A stretch of 8,092 nucleotides of DNA, from positions 1 through 8,092 of the forward strand of contig JACPXS010000034.1 in assembly GCA_016196415.1 (NCBI GenBank), given 5' to 3'. The translations under genes were made by a program, and so were the position numbers. Under the pieces are notes generated by a model, which was not told where the DNA came from, did no database searches, and worked only from the letters and a program-made list of their open reading frames with translations. Shown here in pieces: positions 1 to 6,600 of the stretch (positions within the stretch are counted from its first letter, which is position 1; each line of letters begins with the position of its first letter). This DNA is from Candidatus Omnitrophota bacterium (lineage in GTDB: Bacteria > Omnitrophota > Koll11 > Aquiviventales > Aquiviventaceae).

Positions 1-1
1 C

Positions 2-610
2 TTCGTTGACCGTGCCGTGCGCCGGCTGAGCGACCTCATGACGGCGTTCGCCACGAATCCAGAGCGGAATTCGTTTTCCTTCATCTTGCCCTATGTGATC
101 ACGCCTGACAGCGACTTCGGCCGAATGCTGAATGCTTTTCAGGACTTTGTCTTCAACAAAATAGGGGTCACCTTGCGCTGGAGGAGCGACACCGGGCATC
201 ACGACCATTGGGTCGCCATGTTTCCGCAAGACGTCCGTCGCCATCGCGACGTGCCGTTGTGGGATCTCTTCGCGGCATTTCTCCAGCAGAATCAAGCGGC
301 CCAAGTCGCGTTCCTCAGTGAATACCTTGGCGCGCACCTTGATGGCGTGCACTTTTCCTCCAAGCCAGAGGAGCAGTTGCAGGCGCTGGGAGAGGCGTTC
401 CAGAAGTTCGCAGCAGCGACGCGGTTGTTTGGCCTGAATGCCACCGCTCGCAGAGAGATTGTGCAGCAGTTGTGGCGGCGCGCGACAGGTACTCGTCAAA
501 TCTCTGCAGAGACATTCCTCGCGCTGTTGGGGAAGTACGTCACGGCTGCATGGGAGCAACGGCACGAACTTGAGGCCCGGTTGGCCGAGGAAGCCAAGGA
601 AGCCATCCTA
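2..610 (+). other. Uncharacterised N-terminal segment of the giant protein (residues 1-203)
   Basis: I do not recognise a family here. Residues 1-60 have mixed helical and beta character (FSFILPYVITPDSDFG at 25-40). Residues 80-185 look mostly helical, with a charged, Ala/Glu-rich stretch near 180-200 (EARLAEEAKEAILAS) that could be a short coiled coil. A Pro-rich linker (VPPSRDMKGPHAPESNP, 187-203) closes the segment and suggests a domain boundary. Some DNA here is less GC-rich than the rest: bases 121-180 contain 28 G or C in 60 by hand count. The fold probably begins upstream of the window, so it may be only the C-terminal part of a domain. Confidence 0.5.
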
Positions 611-3600
611 GCCAGTCGCGTCCCACCCAGCCGTGACATGAAAGGCCCCCATGCCCCCGAATCCAATCCAGTAATCGCACAACTCAGCCGGGAGGGGAAG
701 ATGGTGGAGGTCACATTCGAGCAGGGAGCGCTCGCCGCCCACACCGTGCGATACGTCGATGGCTACATGCCTGGCGTGACCGAGCCGAGCCGGTATCATG
801 GAGAGCCGATTCCGGTCAAGACACTCCTGACCTCCGACCAGCAGCAGGCGCTCCTGGACTGGATCGCCACCCACCACGTCCGGGGAGCCCCGGTGCGGTT
901 CCGGATCGTCCGCGGCCAGGCCGCCCTGGGCTGGCAGAGCGACGTCGAGCACTCGAACATCGCCCACGCCGGCTATCGCGATGGCGTCATCTACATGGGC
1001 CAAGCCCTCCTCCAGTACCTCTTGACTCCAGGAAGTGAAGCCCTCCGCACCGAAGTCCTCGATCGTGACGAGTACCGCCACCTCACCGAACCCGACTTCA
1101 ATCACGCCACCGAAGCAGACGCGTACCAGGCCCGGCTGAAAGCGGTGGGAGCGGTGGTGGAAGGGCTGCAGTTCGTCGAGGACTTGACCCATGGGAACCA
1201 GACAACCGCCTTCCGCGCCTGGAAGTCGTTCGCGGCAAGGTGGTGGCAGTTTCCCGAGGCGCTGCAGCAGGTCTGGCTGGCTGCGGCCCTTGACAGCCGG
1301 TATGCGCGGGTGGCCGCCGCGGGCTGGGAGTTCGCTGGGACGAACTGGCGGCAGCTTCCCGAGGCACTGCAAGCCGTGGTCACGCCGGCGCGGGTGGAAG
1401 CAGGGCTCAAGTGGCAGTACCGGGGCGTTGACTTCTGGGGGTGGGTCCAGCGGCGTGTGGCGCAGTGGTCCGGTCTGACGGCTTGGAGCAAAGCGGCCCG
1501 CGATCTGCTGAACCTCAGAAAGGACCCCAGCCAGCGGAACGTCGCATCCAAGACCTTCAAAGTCGGGCAGCGACTCGCGAAGGCGTCTGGACGTCGGCTG
1601 TTGCGGCAGCTCGCCGATGCGCTGACACTGGTCCTCCTGTTCCTGGATCCCACGAGACGGAGACTGATGTCATTCATCATGGAGAAATTCCGCAGGAGTC
1701 ATAGAGAGGACGTGCGCGCCACCGTTGATTTCGCGTTGAGGTTCAAGCGCCTGTCCGACGCGAGCAAGCGCCGGAACGTGGCCTACCAGACCTGGCGGTT
1801 CCTCAGGGAGGCGTGGCCGGACTTGCCCTCCTCACTTCAAGACAGCGTGACGACATGGCGCGTGGTCAGCGGCTTCCGCTATGCAGATGCGCACGTGACG
1901 TCCGAAGTCTGGGGGCTGCTTGAGGATCAGTGGCTGCAGCTTCCGCCGCGGCTGACAGAAGCGCTCCAGCCATGGCGGCTGGCCTCGGCCCTGAGCAGCC
2001 GCGATCCCTTACGGGCCGCGCCGGCCTGGACGTTCCTCCGACGGCGATGGAGTGACCTGCCTGAGCGACTTCGGAGGGTTCTCGGGTCGGATGGTCGGGT
2101 AATCGCGCGGCTCAAGACGCTGGATCTCCCCGATGATGGGTGGCTCTTCCTGAGCGAGCGTTGGGACGTCCTTCCTGAGTCAGTGCGGCAGACGGTCTTG
2201 CGTGCGGCCCGTGACGCTCGTGAACTCCCGCTCTCTCTTTGGATGTTCCTGGTGTGGGACTGGGGACGACTTGCGACGCCGCTGCAGCACGCCATTCCCT
2301 CACCGACCCAACTGGCCTCGGGTCTCGATAATCGGAACTGGTTGGTGAGGTTTGCGGTGGGGATGTTCCTGGAGCGGCATGATGCGTTCAGGAGTCGTGG
2401 GCCGGCGAAGTTCGCCGCGCTGGGCAAGGATCGCGAGATCGCCGGGGGTGAAGCGCGTTCCCGCGCCAAGCGCCACCACGTCTTGACAGACAGTCCGTGG
2501 CATCGGCGGTTCGACCGACACCTCGCCAGAGCCGCAGCGCGACATCACGTCCTCGAACAGTTGCTCAATGCGATTACGATCTCAGGACGAGCCATCCGGT
2601 TCTCTGAGGACTTCGGCTCACTGGCGCTCAGCGCCGGGCGCGAAGTCTATCTCCATCGAGCCCTGGTGACGAACTACGCTCGGCCCTCTCCTCAGGCGCT
2701 CATAGAACGGCTCGGTCTCAGCCCCCAGGAAGTGGATCGGTTGGTCATGCTCTTGGGCCTCAGCAGCGTCGAAGACCTCCCGAACGCCGTCCAGTATCTT
2801 GTGGACCAGCTCCTGATCCTTGAGCTCTCGAACGAGGCGAGCCACAACGTCACAGTCGGCACGCCTGAAGAAGAGTTGATCGAGGAGACGCTCGCGACCG
2901 CGCAGGAGTTGCGGAACCTCATGCAACTGCCGGCCGCGACCCAGCAGGCGCTGCGCATAGTGCTGGGGCACCTCATCCGTCTCGATCAGACGCTCTTCGA
3001 TGAGCTCCTGACGCTCGCGCAGCAACTGGCCAGGCAACCGGAGCTCTACAACCCCGCCGCCCAGAGGTTCACGGCGGAGGGACTCAGGGCGGTCGCAGAG
3101 TTTACGCGGAGTCACTACGCCGACTTCCATGGGGTGGCCATCCCGCCTGAGCGGGTCGAGCGGCTGATCATGCAGTATGAGGGGACCGTGAGTGTTCCGC
3201 TTGGACCCAGCGGCGTCAGAGTGGAGCTGCGCGGCATCAGGGGGCTTGAGGATGTGCGGCCGGGGGCTCGGACACCGGACTGGCTCGCCACCACGCTCGA
3301 GCGGAGCGTCGCGTTGCGGACACAATGGAAACAGCAGCGGCGGCTTGGGTATCGCCTGCTGCCGTGGCAATCCGAGAGCATGCTGGACGAGATCATGGAC
3401 CACGTCGAGCGACACCTGCAGGCGGGCGTGGCCGACGTGGTGTTGGTCGGGATGGGCGGCCAGGCGCTGGGGAACATCGCCCTCCAGGACATCCTGGGCT
3501 CGGAGTTGTCCCAGGTCGTGGATGCGGCGCGCGGCCACTACCCGCGCTTCCATGTGCTGAACAACGCCGATCCGAGGGAGCTGGCCGCGCTGCTGTCACG

Positions 3601-6600
3601 GCTTGATCCAGCGACGACCGACGTGTACCTCAGCTCGAAATCCGGCGACACCGCCGAGATGCTCCTCAACGCCCATCATCTCATCCGCTGGCTCCAACAG
3701 ACGCTTCCGGAGGAGCGCATCGCGGAGCATCTGGTCATCACGACCAACGACGTGGGCACGGGTACGCTCGCCGAGTTTGCCGACCGCCATCACATCCGCA
3801 CCTGGCATATCCCCACCGCGACCGAGGACGTCGGTGGGCGCTTCTCGGTGCTGTCCCCAAGCGGGCTGGTCTCCGCGGCCTACGCCGGCATTGACCTCCA
3901 CCAGTTGCTCGCCGGCGCGCGGTCGATTCAGGAGCCGCTCGACCGGGATGTCCCCAGTGAGAACCCGGCGTTCCAGGCGGCGCTCGCGGCCTACCTGGAG
4001 TGGCTCCAGGGGAAGGACATCATGGCCATCACCACCTTCTCGGCCAAGGTCCGGTCGTTTGCGAACTGGCTGCGGCAACTGGTGGCCGAGAGTCTGGCCA
4101 AAGACGGCCGCGGCGTCTTCGCCGCCATCGTGACGGGCCAAGACGCGGTGGCGGACCTGACGAAGGGCCCGGATGATCGGCTCTTCCTCATCCTGAACTA
4201 TCGCCCAGAGGGCCTGGCGAGGCCGGAGGTCGGCGGGCGGCCCAGCATCAGCTTTGAACTCCAACACCTCGACGCCTTCACCGTCGGGCAGTTGCTCTAT
4301 TTCTTCGAAGAGTTTACCGTCCGGTTTGGGGCGCTGCTGGGGATCGATCCGCTGGTGCAGCCGAAGGTGCAGTTGGCCAAGGATCGGTTCGCCGAGCTCG
4401 CCGCAGCGCGCCGGCGCGATCAGGGGGCGGCGCGGCCTTCGCGACCGACGGAGAGGCTCACGTTGGACGATGCCTTCCTGTTTCTTCCAGGCGGCCTGAC
4501 CCGCGGACAACTGGCAGGTGAGCGCGCCCGGTCAGAGACGGCCTTCACGACGCCATTCAACCAACGGCAGGCGCTGGTCAGGACCGAGGTGCGAGACGCG
4601 GTCGAGCAGTATGCCGCTCGGTATCAAGCGTGGCAGCAGTCGCTGGCGGGGCGGTTCGAAGACCTCGTCATCATCGGCTCGCGGCCGGCGCTCTTGAAGA
4701 TCCAAGCGCTCATCCATGCGTTTGAGCCGCTGCAAGCCGGCCGGCCCGGGGTGCGGATCCATTACGTTGATGATACCCGAGGCGAGCAGCAGGTGCGCGA
4801 CGCCCTGCGACACCTGAACCCCGACAGGACCGTGTTGCAGGTCGTCAGCTCCCCGGATGACACGCCGGATACGGTTCCTCATTACCGGCGCTTCGCCCGG
4901 TGGTTGCGCGCGCGTCCAGAGCGCATCGTGGTGACCACCGCCGATCCACAGGGACGGGTCCCCGGCTTCTTGCGCGGGATCAACACGGTCCAGCCGTTGA
5001 GCTGGCTCAACACGCAGCCGAACTTGGCGGACCAGTCTCCGCTGTCGCCGAACGACCTGTTCCCGCTGCTGGTGCTGGGAGCGGACCTGCGCGGGTTCCT
5101 GGAGGGCTATGCGAGTGTGGGACAGGAGGTCGTCTCGACGATGGCGAGCGCCCAGCGGCTCCTCGCGGCGCAAGGCAAGAAGGTTCAACTCATCTTCCCG
5201 TATGCTGGGGCGCTGAACGACTTCGGCTCCTGGGCGAAATGGCTCTACCGATCCCGGGCAGGAGACACCGCACTCCTGGTCGACTCGGCTGTCGGCACGA
5301 TCAGCCAACATGATATCTTGGAAGGTCTGCTCAATGGTCCTAACACCGCTGCCACGTTCTTCGTCAAGGTGGCACGTGACGAGACCTTCAGCGCGCCAGC
5401 CGACCGCCAGGGCCTGGCCGGCGAACTGATTCCATCGCTGCTGGATGGCTATCAGGTGCAGGAGGTGGCCAACGATATGCAGGCGGGCGTCAGTCGCGCG
5501 CTCGCGGACGAGGGTCGTCCCAATGCAACTATCATCATCCCGGAGCTGAGCGCCCAGACGATCGGCGCCTTGTTTGGGCTGGTGGACAACGTCACGCAGC
5601 AGTTGGGGGCCTCGGAACCTCGTCCCGACATGGCAGGCGCCCAGGCGCCGGCTCCAGTCTGGGCGGGCGATCTCTATCCACACGTCCGGCAACCCCATCG
5701 GATGCGCGTGGGCGAACAGGTGGATCTCTATGCTACCGTGCGGGTTGACCGCCCGGTTTCACCGGCTCAGGTCAAGGCGCGGGTCTGGTCCAACCTTCAC
5801 AGCCCACGTGCCGATGAGTGGCAATTTGTGACGCCATCCATGGCGGTGACGAACGTGTATGACGGTGGGCGCACCTATCGGTTCAAGGGCGTGGTTTCAG
5901 CGACGCAGCCGGGACAGTTTGAATGGACGGTGGCCTTCTCCACGGACGGCGGCAAGACCTGGCTGATCTACGCCAAGGATGAAGGTAGGAATGGCAGGAT
6001 TGACGTCGTTGAGACACCGGCTGACCAGCGGCCTTCCGGCGGCGGGGGGAACACGATAGGCGGCGAGTGGAGCAGCCATCCGGTGTGGCGGCGGGTGGCC
6101 ATGGTGGAGACGGTGCTCACTGCGGTCTGGACCCTTGCCAGGATTTGGTGGGGCGGCGAGGCAGGTCTGGGAGATTGGCTGTGGTTCCCGGCTGCCTTTT
6201 GGTTGGGCCATCTGCTGCGCGGCGTGAACCTCCGCCAGCGCCGTTACGATTTCGTGGCCGCCTGGAAGGCGCTGGAGAGCCCGAACGTGCTTCAACTGAC
6301 GGTGGCGAAGGCGTTCACCTCGCTGGCTGCCTATGCGCTCATGTCGGTGGCGCCCCTTGGCTGGGCGGTCGCGGCATTTGCTGCCGCCACCTTATGGATC
6401 ACCGCCTGGCACCGTCGGATCCAGCTGCAGGTCATGGCTGGTCAGATGCGAAACATCCTGTACTGGATCCATGCAGGAGTGCCGGGCGCGAAGGAGTTGC
6501 GGCTCACCGCGAATACGCGCCGCATGGTCAAGCACAAGGCCATGAGTTACCTTGATGCCGCCTCAGTGCGCGCCGCCGGCCTTGCGATCGTCTCGGCCGA

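Noticed and set aside
38..40. ATG as a possible true start of the gene
   Set aside because: No convincing ribosome-binding site precedes it and the frame is already open from base 2, so the start is more likely upstream of the window.
608..1372. 254-codon open frame on the - strand
   Set aside because: Opposite the continuous + strand frame; Gly/Val/Leu-rich product without a family signature.
2345..3169. A transaldolase domain before PGI domain A, as in transaldolase-PGI fusions
   Set aside because: The stretch is strongly helical and I could find no transaldolase motif or barrel-like strand pattern.
2618..3553. 311-codon open frame on the - strand
   Set aside because: Antisense to the helical region and the start of PGI domain A; no recognisable domain and no gap in the + strand coding.
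3603..4133. 176-codon + strand frame, and another of 162 codons at 6067-6555
   Set aside because: They overlap the giant frame in another register and are Arg/Ser/Pro-rich or Gly-rich, typical of off-frame reading in GC-rich DNA.
3596..4510. 304-codon open frame on the - strand
   Set aside because: Antisense to PGI domain A motifs including SKSGDT and GGRFSVLSP; composition is that of a shadow frame.
4541..5620. Domain B as a decayed pseudogene copy of domain A
   Set aside because: The frame is intact, PGI core motifs such as GRPNATIIIPEL and SQHD are well kept, and the losses are selective. A decaying copy would show stops, frameshifts and random loss.
4532..5698. 388-codon open frame on the - strand
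   Set aside because: It lies wholly opposite PGI domain B, whose motifs are clear on the + strand. Its product is Arg/His/Gln-rich with no recognisable motif, as expected for an antisense shadow in GC-rich DNA.
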